From: DASRHK01 sp035650495
Lineage (GTDB): Bacteria; Pseudomonadota; Gammaproteobacteria; Nevskiales; Nevskiaceae
Reading direction: 5' to 3'
Assembly: GCA_035650495.1 (NCBI GenBank)
Contig: DASRHK010000080.1
Location: 1 to 26,468 of the forward strand
Length of the DNA stretch: 26,468 bases
Under the pieces are notes generated by a model. It saw only the letters and a program-made list of their open reading frames with translations, did not search any database and was not told the origin of the DNA. A program made the translations under genes and the position numbers. Of the stretch, positions 9,218 to 16,649 are shown one piece after another. Each line of letters opens with the position of its first letter. Within the stretch, counting starts at the first letter, position 1.

Positions 9218-10054
9218 ATGCGCGTCCGCTGGCCGTTCGTGATCGCCCTCGCGGTCCTGCTGGCTCCCGCCATCTGGGCCACGTGCATCGAGCCCGCGTC
9301 GCTGCGGGTCGCCGGATACGATCTGCCGCTGCGAACCTGGCCGCGCGATCAGCCCGAGCTCAAGGTCGCGCTGATCGCCGACCTGCACGTCGGCTCGCCG
9401 TTCAACGGGCTCGATCACCTGAAGCGCGTCGTCGAGCAGACCAACGCCGCGCAGCCTGATCTCATCCTGCTCGCCGGCGACTTCGTCATCACCGATGTGC
9501 CCGGCGGCACGTTCGTACCTCCGCAGCAGATCGCCGAAGCGTTGCGCGATCTGCACGCGCCGCTCGGCGTTCATGCCGTGCTCGGCAATCACGATTGGTG
9601 GCTCGACCACGACGCGGTCGCGAGCGCGCTGTCGAGCGCCGGCATCGACATGATCGATCAGCGCGCGGTGAACATCACTTCGGGCGCCCATCACTTCTGG
9701 CTCGTCGGCGTCGGCGATCTCTGGGCAGGCCATCCCGACGTGAGCACGGCGATGGCGGACGTGAACGACGCCGATCCGGTCCTCGCGCTCACCCACAATC
9801 CCGACGTGTTCCCGCAAGTGCCGGCGCGCGTGAGCCTCACCATGGCGGGTCACAGTCACGGCGGCCAGGTGTATTTCCCGCTCTACGGCCATCCGCACAT
9901 CCGCTCGATCCGCAACCAGCGCTACGTCGTCGGCCACGTGGTCGAGGACGATCGACATTTGTTCGTGACGCCCGGCATCGGCACCAGCATCCTGCCGGTG
10001 CGATTCCTGGTGCCGCCGGAGATCTCTCTGCTGCGGATCCGCAGCGCCGATTAG
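9218..10054 (+). CDS. Membrane-anchored metallophosphoesterase (YaeI/YkuE type)
   Basis: A calcineurin-like phosphoesterase of 278 residues. An N-terminal hydrophobic segment (about 6-22) serves as anchor or signal; then come the two-metal site motifs in order: IADLHVG (Asp55, His57), LLAGDF, GNHDWW, LTHNPD and GHSHGGQ. This is the layout of YaeI/YkuE-type enzymes that act on envelope phosphodiesters or pyrophosphates; the substrate is unknown. It starts 4 bp after the permease stop and so is co-transcribed with the zinc genes, suggesting a metal-dependent or metal-regulated role (inference). Its TAG stop overlaps the TAA of the opposing SRPBCC gene. Confidence 0.9.
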   Translation: MRVRWPFVIALAVLLAPAIWATCIEPASLRVAGYDLPLRTWPRDQPELKVALIADLHVGSPFNGLDHLKRVVEQTNAAQPDLILLAGDFVITDVPGGTFVPPQQIAEALRDLHAPLGVHAVLGNHDWWLDHDAVASALSSAGIDMIDQRAVNITSGAHHFWLVGVGDLWAGHPDVSTAMADVNDADPVLALTHNPDVFPQVPARVSLTMAGHSHGGQVYFPLYGHPHIRSIRNQRYVVGHVVEDDRHLFVTPGIGTSILPVRFLVPPEISLLRIRSAD

Positions 10055-10440
10055 CCGAACGTTTTCTGCACCGCGGCGAGCCCTTGCTCGATCATCGCGG
10101 CGATGCGCGGCGCCAGCTCGCTCGGCAGCAGATCGGCGATCCAGACCGCGCGGGCGCGGCCGTCGGCTTCCGCGAAGATCTGCATCGACGCATTGTGATG
10201 CGTCATCTGCGTGCCGACGACCGACCACGCGAGTCGTCGCGCGGAATCGTCGACGTCGACGATCAGCTCCTTGGCGACCATGCCGTTGGCGAAGGTGACG
10301 ATGCGCGCACCGGGCTCGAGCTTCACGTCGGTGACGAACGCGGGCGCGAGCCGCGTGTGGATGGCGCCGACGTCGCGCACGGCGTCCCAAACCCGTTCCG
10401 GCGTCGCGCCGATGACCGCTTCACGATGGATCGATGCCAT
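10051..10440 (-). CDS. SRPBCC family (polyketide cyclase/START-like) protein
   Basis: A 129-residue single-domain protein of the helix-grip fold. Signs are the N-terminal IHREAVIGATPERVWDAVRD strand-helix unit, a central run of beta strands, and a long C-terminal helix (LAPRIAAMIEQGLAAVQKTFG). These bind hydrophobic ligands; the ligand cannot be told. An AGGAG ribosome binding site lies 7 bp before the ATG. It is the last gene of the minus-strand run beginning at 15110, 76 bp after the ParB-like gene, so co-transcription is possible but not certain. Confidence 0.85.
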   Translation of the reverse strand: MASIHREAVIGATPERVWDAVRDVGAIHTRLAPAFVTDVKLEPGARIVTFANGMVAKELIVDVDDSARRLAWSVVGTQMTHHNASMQIFAEADGRARAVWIADLLPSELAPRIAAMIEQGLAAVQKTFG

Positions 10441-10516
10441 GACCGCTCTCCTGGGGTGATGGCGCCATCGTGCCCGCGCCGCGCCGGCGCGACTTGGAGA
10501 ATCTTGCGATCGCGCT
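10441..10516. other. Intergenic gap with two short palindromes
   Basis: Two perfect 12-bp palindromes stand close together: gatggcgccatc (10458-10469) and cgcgccggcgcg (10480-10491). They could be an operator or a weak hairpin between the ParB-like and SRPBCC genes, but such words are not rare in DNA this GC-rich. No T-run follows on either strand, so I do not call a terminator. Confidence 0.25.
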
Positions 10517-10885
10517 TCAGACGATCTTGCAGGGAATCCCGGCGTCCTCGTCGAACGAGCACACCGCGCAGATGCGGTGATAGCCGTCGACGATGATCAC
10601 CCGCGAATTGCGCGGGTCACGCACCAGCATCGGCGGCGACAGCTTCTCGCCCGCGACGATCTTGTTGTGGTCTTCCTTGACGTGCGAGTTGGTGACGTCG
10701 AGGAGCGGCTCGCGCGAGGCACGCAGGACGTCGATCGCCTTGTGCTCGCTCACGGCTGCGCGCCGCAGCCGATCGATCGTGCGCTTGGCGTGCTTGGGCC
10801 GCTGGATCAGGCTCAGGAAGCGGTATGCGGAGGGGTACTCCTCCTTCTTGGGTTCGGCGCGCCAGGCGATCGCGGTCTTCTTCAC
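10517..10885 (-). CDS. Small ParB/sulfiredoxin-like domain protein
   Basis: 122 residues, starting at a GTG that overlaps the stop of the upstream propeller gene (GTGA). The C-terminal half has the ParB-N pattern: EKLSPPMLVRDPRN, then VIIVDGYHRICAV, where the DGYHR segment corresponds to the DGHHR box of ParB/Srx-type domains. The N-terminal half is basic and alpha-helical. There is no helix-turn-helix DNA-binding domain, so it is not a chromosome-partition ParB. Function unknown; enzymes of this fold include nucleases, CTPases and sulfiredoxins. Two cysteines near the end (ICAVCSF, IPCKIV) may matter. It is translationally coupled to a secreted-protein gene although it has no signal peptide itself. 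Confidence 0.72.
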   Translation of the reverse strand: MKKTAIAWRAEPKKEEYPSAYRFLSLIQRPKHAKRTIDRLRRAAVSEHKAIDVLRASREPLLDVTNSHVKEDHNKIVAGEKLSPPMLVRDPRNSRVIIVDGYHRICAVCSFDEDAGIPCKIV

Positions 10886-13800
10886 GGCAGATCCTTGGAC
10901 CCCGGCGCCGCGCTTTCGATCTGCTCCGGCGTGGGCATGACGATGGCGGGCAGACCGTTCGACTTCAGGTCCGCATCGAGCTTCGCCACGTCGCCGCTGC
11001 GCAGCGCGCTCCACGTCGCCAGCGATTTGCGCAGCTCGGCGGCGTAGTGATCCATCACCGAGCGCTGGCCGGCGTTCGGCGCGGCATCGGAGGCTTCCAC
11101 CTCGGTCTCGATCCCGGCGATGGTGGCGCCGATCGTCGCGAAATCCGACTCGCGGCCATCCTTCTTCTTGCCGATCGTTTCGGTCTTCGCCATCAGATCG
11201 TCGATTGAGGCTTCCAGCGATCCCTTGCCCTTGGCCTGCGCCTTCAGCGCTTCGAGCTGCTTGCGCAGCGCTTCGACTTCGCCGCCGGCGACGAACGCCT
11301 GCTCGAGGTGCTTCGCCGCTTCGCGCGAGAAATCGAGCGACGCGCGCAGCGCTTCGGGTTTCACCTTCACGCGCGGATCGAGCTTCACGTCGAGCTTCGC
11401 GCGTAGCTCCTTGCCGCCAGCTTCGAGCACGATCGTGTACTGACCTGGCACGACGAACGCGCCGGCCGGGGTGATCGGGGTTCCGTCGCCATAGACCGCC
11501 GCGATGCTGTACTCGTACGACTGCGTGCGTGGCCGCGGATAACGCAGATCCCACACGAAGCGATGCATGCCGGGCGTTGCCGGCAGCGCTGCAAATTTGC
11601 CGAGCCAGTCGGAGGTGAAGTACTGCTCCGCCTTGAGTTTCGGCGGCGTGTCGGTGCTGGAGAATTCCCGCACGAGCTTGCCGCCGGCGTCGAGAATCCT
11701 GAGCTTCACGACCTCGCCGGCATCGGTGCCGAGCCAGTAGTCGATGACCGCGCCGATCGGCGGGTTCTCGCCGAGCGCGGTTTCCGGCGGCGGCGGCGTG
11801 TCGTGGTTGTTGCTCATGCGCAGGCGATACGCCGGCGCCGGCGTGAACAGATGCGCGCTGCCTTGCGTGATCGCATCGCTCATCTGGCGCAGCGGCCCGA
11901 CGTCGTCGAGCACCCAGATCGCGCGGCCCTGCGTCGCGGCGATCAGGTCATCGTCCTTCACCGAAAGATCGCGCACCCACGCGTGCGGCAGGTTCTGCTG
12001 CAGCGAGCGCCAATGCTCACCATCGTCGAGCGAGACGAACACGCTGGTGTCGGTGCCGGCGTAGAGCAACCCGCGCTTCACCGGATCGGCGCGCAGCACG
12101 GCGAGGAAATGATCGCGCGGCAGATCGGATTCGATGCGCTGCCAGGTCTTGCCGTAATCCTTGGTCCGCCAGGCGTAAGGACGGAAATCATCCTGCCGAT
12201 GATTGTCGGCGACGACGTACGCGGTGCCCGCGTCGAGCGCGGACACGTCGATCGAATCGATGCGCGACCACGACGGCAGATCCTTGGGCGTGACGTCGCT
12301 CCAGTGCTTGCCGCCGTCGCGCGTGAGCTGTACAAGGCCGTTGTCGGTGCCGATCCAGATCTCGTCGTTGGCATGCGGCGACGGCTGGATCGTGTAGATC
12401 ACGCCGTAGCCGCACGCCATCGCGTCCGCAATCGCGACATGCTCGTCGCAGTTCTTCGCGCCTTCCTGCTTGCCGGTGAGATCGGGGCTGATCACGTCCC
12501 AGCTGTCGCCGCGATTGCGGGTGCGGAACAGCACCTGCGTGCCGGTGTAGATCGAGTAGGGCGCTTTCGCGGAGGCCGCGAGCGGTGTGATCCAGGTGTA
12601 GCGGTACTTGATCGTCGTGGGGCGCTTGCCGTAGGCCTTCACGGGCCAGGGCGTGACGTCGGTCGACTGTCCCGTGCGCGCGTCCCATCGCCGGATGTCG
12701 CCGCCGAGCCCGCTGCCGTAGACGATGTCCGGATCCTGCGGATCGGGAATGTCGTAGTCGCGCTCGTCGGCCCCGACCGGATGCCAATCGCGGAACGAGA
12801 TCGCGCCGTAGTCGCTGCGGCTGGCGATCGCGACGGTGCCGCTGTCCTGCTGCGCGGAATAGATCCAGTACGGGAAACGATTGTCGGTCGCGAGGTGATA
12901 GAACTGTCCGGTCGGCTGGTTGTACCAATCGCCCCAGGTCTTGCCGCCGTCGACCGTCACGATCGCGCCCTGATCGCTGCCGGTGATCATCCGCTCGGGG
13001 TGCTTCGGGTTGATCCAGAGATCGTGATAGTCGTCGCCGCCCGGCGCGCCGCGGAATTCGCTGAAGGTGCGGCCGCCGTCGCTGGATTTCAGGATCGATC
13101 GGCCCGCGGCATAGACGACGTCGGGATTGTCGTTGGCCACGACGAGGCGATTGAAGTACCAGCCACCGAAGCGATCGTTGTCCTCGTTCACGCGCTGCCA
13201 GTGCTTGCCGTCGTCGTCGGAGCGCCAGATGCCGCCGACCTTGTCTTCGTCGATGCGGGCGTAGATGCGCGCGCCGTGCTTGATGTCGGTCACCGCGAGC
13301 GCGATGCGACCGAGCGGACCTTCGGGCCAGCCTTCGGCGTCGGACAGGCGCGTCCAGTCCGCGCCGCCGTCGATCGATTTGTAGATGCCCGTGCCGGCGC
13401 CGACCAGCGGCTCGAAGTAGGAGAGCCACGGCCAATTCCGCGCCTGCCACGAGGCCGCGTAGAGGATCGCGGGACGATTCGGATCGGCGACGATGTCGGA
13501 GACGCCGGTCTTCTCATCGATCGCGAGCGTCTGCTTCCACGTCTTGCCGCCGTCGGTGGTGCGATAGACGCCGCGATTCTTGTCGTCGCCGAAGAGATGA
13601 CCGGTCGCGGCGACGGTGACGATGTCGGGATTGCGCGGGTCGATCACGATGCGGCCGATGTGCCGCACTTGCTCGAGCCCGACGTGCTGCCAGGTTGTGC
13701 CGCCGTCGCTCGAGCGATAGACGCCGTCGCCGGCCGCGATGTCGTAGCGCGGCTCGGATTGTCCGCTGCCGACGTAGACGATGTTGGGATTGCTCGGCGC

Positions 13801-14064
13801 GATGGCGATCGCACCGACCGACACGATGCCGGCGGCATCGGAGACGTTCCTCCACGTGCGGCCCGCGTTCGTGGTCTTCCACACGCCGCCGCCGGCGCCG
13901 CCGAAGTAGAAGGTGTCGGGTTGCTCGGGGATGCCGATTGCGACGGTCGCCCAGCCGGCGCGGAACGGTCCGACCAGCCGCCAGGACAGATCGGGCAGAG
14001 GACCCTCGGCCGCGCTCGCGGCCAGGGGCGCCAGGAGCAGGGCAGCGAGGATCGCTCGTCTCAT
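10882..14064 (-). CDS. Exported VPS10/sortilin-like Asp-box beta-propeller protein, ~1060 residues
   Basis: A large secreted or periplasmic protein with a signal peptide (MRRAILAALLLAPLAASA). From about residue 30 to 700 it has at least ten BNR/Asp-box repeats of the S/T-x-D-G-G-x-T-W kind, for example TTNAGRTW, SSDGGTTW, TTDGGKTW, SIDGGADW, SDDDGKHW, SSDGGRTF, TVDGGKTW, TRNRGDSW, TRDGGKHW and SLDDGEHW, as in sialidase and sortilin propellers. A beta-sandwich-like region follows (about 750-890), then an alpha-helical tail. Databases often call this family 'glycosyl hydrolase', but Asp boxes are structural and I see no proven catalytic site. ATG at 14064 overlaps the TGA of the ferredoxin reductase gene (ATGA); its own stop overlaps the ParB-like start. 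Confidence 0.87.
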   Translation of the reverse strand: MRRAILAALLLAPLAASAAEGPLPDLSWRLVGPFRAGWATVAIGIPEQPDTFYFGGAGGGVWKTTNAGRTWRNVSDAAGIVSVGAIAIAPSNPNIVYVGSGQSEPRYDIAAGDGVYRSSDGGTTWQHVGLEQVRHIGRIVIDPRNPDIVTVAATGHLFGDDKNRGVYRTTDGGKTWKQTLAIDEKTGVSDIVADPNRPAILYAASWQARNWPWLSYFEPLVGAGTGIYKSIDGGADWTRLSDAEGWPEGPLGRIALAVTDIKHGARIYARIDEDKVGGIWRSDDDGKHWQRVNEDNDRFGGWYFNRLVVANDNPDVVYAAGRSILKSSDGGRTFSEFRGAPGGDDYHDLWINPKHPERMITGSDQGAIVTVDGGKTWGDWYNQPTGQFYHLATDNRFPYWIYSAQQDSGTVAIASRSDYGAISFRDWHPVGADERDYDIPDPQDPDIVYGSGLGGDIRRWDARTGQSTDVTPWPVKAYGKRPTTIKYRYTWITPLAASAKAPYSIYTGTQVLFRTRNRGDSWDVISPDLTGKQEGAKNCDEHVAIADAMACGYGVIYTIQPSPHANDEIWIGTDNGLVQLTRDGGKHWSDVTPKDLPSWSRIDSIDVSALDAGTAYVVADNHRQDDFRPYAWRTKDYGKTWQRIESDLPRDHFLAVLRADPVKRGLLYAGTDTSVFVSLDDGEHWRSLQQNLPHAWVRDLSVKDDDLIAATQGRAIWVLDDVGPLRQMSDAITQGSAHLFTPAPAYRLRMSNNHDTPPPPETALGENPPIGAVIDYWLGTDAGEVVKLRILDAGGKLVREFSSTDTPPKLKAEQYFTSDWLGKFAALPATPGMHRFVWDLRYPRPRTQSYEYSIAAVYGDGTPITPAGAFVVPGQYTIVLEAGGKELRAKLDVKLDPRVKVKPEALRASLDFSREAAKHLEQAFVAGGEVEALRKQLEALKAQAKGKGSLEASIDDLMAKTETIGKKKDGRESDFATIGATIAGIETEVEASDAAPNAGQRSVMDHYAAELRKSLATWSALRSGDVAKLDADLKSNGLPAIVMPTPEQIESAAPGSKDLP

Positions 14065-15110
14065 GCGGTCTTTTTCACCTCGACGTTGTCGTCGACGCCG
14101 AGCCGCTTGTGCATGATCGGGCTGGTCGTCGTGTATTGGAGATGCACTTTCTCGCCCGGGTTCAATCGCGCCTTGATCGCGAACGCCGCCAGGGCCGCTT
14201 CGTGGAAGCCGGAGAGGATCAGCTTCTTCTTGCCCGGGTAGAAATTGATGTCGCCGACCGCGTAGATGCCCGGGACGTTCGTCTCGAATTTCTCGGTGTC
14301 GACGTTGATCTGGTGCTTGTTGAGGTTGAGTCCCCACTCGGCGATCGGCCCGAGCTTCGGGTGCAAGCCGAAGAAGATCAGCAGATGGTCGATCGGCAAT
14401 TCCTGCGTCTTCTGGTCGATGCCGGTGACCGTGATCTTCTTCAACGCGCCGCCTTCCTCGTGCAGCGCGGTGACGTTGCCGGTCATGAACTGCATCTGCT
14501 TCTCGCCGCACAGCTGCTGCATGCGCGCGACCGACGCCGGCTGCGCCTTGAACTTGTCGGAGCGATGGATGAGCGTGACGCTCTTGGCCTTGCCGTGGAG
14601 ATTGAGCGTCCAGTCGAGCGCGGAATCGCCACCGCCGAGCACGACGATGTGCTTGCCGGCGTGCTGCGACGGATCCTTGACCTTGTAGAAGACCGACTTG
14701 TCGATCAGGTTCTCGATTCCGGGCAGCTTCAGCTCGACCGGCTGGAACGCGCCGACGCCGCCGGCGATGATGACGCTGCGTGCGGAGAACTCCGTGCCCG
14801 CGCTCGTCTTCACGTAGAACGAGTCGCCTTCTTCCTTGCGCACCTCGGTGACCTGCTGGCCGAGATGGAAGGTCGGATGGAACGGCTTGATCTGCTCCAT
14901 CAGCCGGTCGATCAGCTCGCCGGCGCCGACGATCGGCAGTGCGGGGATGTCGTAGATCGGCTTGTCGGGATACAGCTCGGTGCACTGGCCGCCGGGTTGC
15001 GGCAGCGTGTCGAGCACGTGCGCAGAAATCCCGAGGAGTCCGAGCTCGAACACCTGGAACAGCCCGGACGGACCGGCGCCGACGATGATCGCATCCGCTT
15101 TGATGGTCAT
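14061..15110 (-). CDS. Ferredoxin/flavodoxin-NADP+ reductase, TrxR-like type
   Basis: An FAD enzyme that moves electrons between NADPH and ferredoxin or flavodoxin. 349 residues: FAD-binding GAGPSGL (about residues 11-17) with the later GIYAVGDI box, and the NADPH domain GGGDSALDW in the middle. There is no CxxC redox pair between the domains, which separates this TrxR-like FNR type from true thioredoxin reductase. Length is normal for the family. It is the first gene of a minus-strand operon and is coupled by ATGA to the large propeller gene, an unexpected partner. It is divergent from the quinone oxidoreductase across a 77-bp gap with an inverted repeat. Confidence 0.9.
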   Translation of the reverse strand: MTIKADAIIVGAGPSGLFQVFELGLLGISAHVLDTLPQPGGQCTELYPDKPIYDIPALPIVGAGELIDRLMEQIKPFHPTFHLGQQVTEVRKEEGDSFYVKTSAGTEFSARSVIIAGGVGAFQPVELKLPGIENLIDKSVFYKVKDPSQHAGKHIVVLGGGDSALDWTLNLHGKAKSVTLIHRSDKFKAQPASVARMQQLCGEKQMQFMTGNVTALHEEGGALKKITVTGIDQKTQELPIDHLLIFFGLHPKLGPIAEWGLNLNKHQINVDTEKFETNVPGIYAVGDINFYPGKKKLILSGFHEAALAAFAIKARLNPGEKVHLQYTTTSPIMHKRLGVDDNVEVKKTA

Positions 15111-15131
15111 TGCGAAGAGGAGATGAGTCTT

Positions 15132-15162
15132 GAGGAGCGCAAAGTATAAGATGGCGCTCCTC
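15132..15162. promoter_or_regulatory. Divergent promoter with perfect 9-bp inverted repeat
   Basis: gaggagcgc (15132-15140) and gcgctcctc (15154-15162) are exact reverse complements separated by 13 bp. The spacer holds TATAAG (15145-15150, plus strand -10 candidate, 38 bp before the quinone oxidoreductase ATG) and on the minus strand TATACT (-10 candidate for the reductase). A dimeric repressor or activator bound to the two arms would cover both. An RNA hairpin is the other reading. No good -35 is seen in either direction. Confidence 0.45.
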
Positions 15163-15187
15163 CCACGCTCCCATCCAAACGGATCAC

Positions 15188-16162
15188 ATGAAAGCGATCG
15201 TCTGCAAGCAGCTCGGCATGCCGGAACAGCTCGCGTTCGAGGACGTGACGCTGCCTGCCGTGAAGCCGACCGAGGTCAAGATCCAGATCAAGGGCGCCGG
15301 CGTGAACTTCCCGGACACGCTGATCATCCAGGGCAAGTACCAGTTGAAGGCCACGCCGCCGTTCACGCCGGGCGGCGAAGTCGCGGGCGTCGTGCTCGAA
15401 GTGGGCGAGAAGGTGAAGCATCTGCGCGCGGGCGACGCCGTCGCGGCGCTCGTGCCGACCGGCGCGTACGCCGAAGAAGTGATCGCGCCCGCAGACGGCG
15501 TGATGCCGCTGCCGCGCGGCATGGATTTCAAGGACGCCGCAGCGTTCCCGTTCGTCTACGGAACGACGATCCATGCGCTGAAGCAGCGCGGACAGTTGAA
15601 GAGTGGCGAGACGCTGCTCGTGCTCGGTGCATCGGGCGGTGTGGGTCTCGCCGCGGTGCAGCTCGGCAAATTGATGGGCGCGAAAGTGATCGCGGCCGCG
15701 AGCTCGCCGGAGAAGCTCGAAGTCTGCAAGCAGCATGGCGCCGACATGCTGATCGATTATTCGAAGACCTCGCTCAAGGAAGAGATCAAGAAGCTGACCA
15801 AGGGTCAGGGCGCCGACGTGATCTACGATCCGGTCGGCGGCGCGCTCGGCGAGGAGTGCCTGTCGTGCATCGCGTGGAACGGTCGCTATCTCGTGATCGG
15901 CTTCGCATCCGGTCCGATCCCCAATCTCGCCGCCAATCGATTGCTGCTGAAAGGCGCTGCCGCAGTCGGCGTGTTCTGGGGTGCGTTCGTCATGCGCGAG
16001 CCGAAGGCGAACTGGGAGAACTTCCAGCAGCTGTTCCAGTGGTACGGCGAAGGGCGGTTGAAGCCGTACATCTCGCAGACGGCCCCGCTCGCCGACGCGC
16101 CGAAAATCCTGCGCGAGATGATGGAGCGCAAGGTGACTGGAAAGGTCGTGCTCACGCCATGA
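15188..16162 (+). CDS. Zinc-independent MDR-family NADPH:quinone oxidoreductase
   Basis: A 324-residue medium-chain dehydrogenase/reductase like E. coli Qor. The N-terminal GroES-like domain (MKAIVCKQLG..., FPDTLIIQGKYQ) lacks the catalytic and structural zinc cysteines of alcohol dehydrogenases. The Rossmann domain has LGASGGVGLAAVQLGK near residue 148-163, and the C-terminal end KVTGKVVLTP is typical. It reduces quinones or activated alkenes with NADPH; the natural substrate is unknown. It is divergent from the ferredoxin reductase and may share its control. The stop is followed almost at once by the REP hairpin. Confidence 0.92.
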   Translation: MKAIVCKQLGMPEQLAFEDVTLPAVKPTEVKIQIKGAGVNFPDTLIIQGKYQLKATPPFTPGGEVAGVVLEVGEKVKHLRAGDAVAALVPTGAYAEEVIAPADGVMPLPRGMDFKDAAAFPFVYGTTIHALKQRGQLKSGETLLVLGASGGVGLAAVQLGKLMGAKVIAAASSPEKLEVCKQHGADMLIDYSKTSLKEEIKKLTKGQGADVIYDPVGGALGEECLSCIAWNGRYLVIGFASGPIPNLAANRLLLKGAAAVGVFWGAFVMREPKANWENFQQLFQWYGEGRLKPYISQTAPLADAPKILREMMERKVTGKVVLTP

Positions 16163-16167
16163 AAACG

Positions 16168-16193
16168 GGATTCCCGCCTTCGCGGGAATGACG
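16168..16193. repeat. REP-type dispersed hairpin repeat
   Basis: attcccgc (16170-16177) and gcgggaat (16182-16189) form a perfect 8-bp stem with loop cttc, followed by gacg. This sequence belongs to a repeat family seen scattered between genes in many proteobacteria; from memory the minus-strand reading is recognised by its spurious translation 'IPAKAGIP'. It fills nearly all of the 33-bp gap between the quinone oxidoreductase stop and the phosphatase start. Only this one copy is in the window. There is no T-run, so it is not a classic terminator. Confidence 0.75.
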
Positions 16194-16195
16194 AG

Positions 16196-16648
16196 TTGTT
16201 CAAGAAAATCCTGATCGTCTGCACCGGCAATATCTGCCGGAGCCCGATGGCGGAGGCGCTGTTCAAGGCGAAGCTGCCCCCCGATATCGAAGTGAGCTCC
16301 GCCGGCATTGCCGCGCTGGTCGGCGCGCCGGCCGATCCGCTCGCCGTCGAAGTGATGCGCGAGCACGGCTCCGACATCAGCGCGCATCGCGGGCGCCAGG
16401 TCGTGCTGCCGTTCCTCACCGGCGCCGACCTGATCCTCGGGCTCGACCAGACCCACACCAGCGGACTGCTGCGCCAATACCCCGTCCTGCGCGGACGGGT
16501 CCACAAGCTGCTGCAGTGGCGCAGCAATGCCGACGTCGCCGATCCGTTCGGCCAGGACAAGGCGGCATTCCAGCGCGCCTACGAGCACATCGACTGGGGG
16601 GTCGACGACTGGGTGCAGCGGATCGGTCCCGGCAAGCGGGCGGTATAA
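16196..16648 (+). CDS. Low-molecular-weight protein tyrosine phosphatase
   Basis: 150 residues. The active-site loop CTGNICRS gives nucleophile Cys9 and Arg15 near the N terminus, and ADPFG supplies the general acid Asp116, as in Wzb/Etp/PtpA. The start must be the TTG at 16196: the family begins a few residues before the loop (MFKKILIVC) and no in-frame ATG or GTG is available. A GGGA in the 3' arm of the REP hairpin lies 8 bp before it and is the only ribosome-binding-like sequence. No capsule or tyrosine-kinase gene is nearby, so the target is unknown. The stop TAA overlaps the miaB -10 box. Confidence 0.9.
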   Translation: MFKKILIVCTGNICRSPMAEALFKAKLPPDIEVSSAGIAALVGAPADPLAVEVMREHGSDISAHRGRQVVLPFLTGADLILGLDQTHTSGLLRQYPVLRGRVHKLLQWRSNADVADPFGQDKAAFQRAYEHIDWGVDDWVQRIGPGKRAV

Positions 16649-16649
16649 T
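16644..16649 (+). promoter_or_regulatory. Perfect -10 (TATAAT) before miaB
   Basis: TATAAT lies on the phosphatase stop codon, 28 bp before the miaB ATG, giving a leader of about 20 nt. No good -35 is visible 16-18 bp upstream, and there is no TGn extension. It probably drives the miaB-phoH-ybeY-corC operon. Confidence 0.5.

Noticed and set aside
11563..14241. 892-codon plus-strand open frame opposite the propeller gene
   Set aside because: It is antisense to a protein with ten clear Asp-box repeats, a signal peptide and coupled overlaps. The antisense product is Arg/Val/Asp-rich with no recognisable fold.
14061..15110. Thioredoxin reductase
   Set aside because: The CxxC redox pair expected in the NADPH domain is missing, and the overall sequence fits the TrxR-like ferredoxin-NADP reductases.
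10882..15174. A single 1430-residue fusion protein on the minus strand
   Set aside because: The open frame extends upstream of 14064 only because the reductase gene, in another frame, leaves it without stops. The ATG at 14064 with a signal peptide is the real start.
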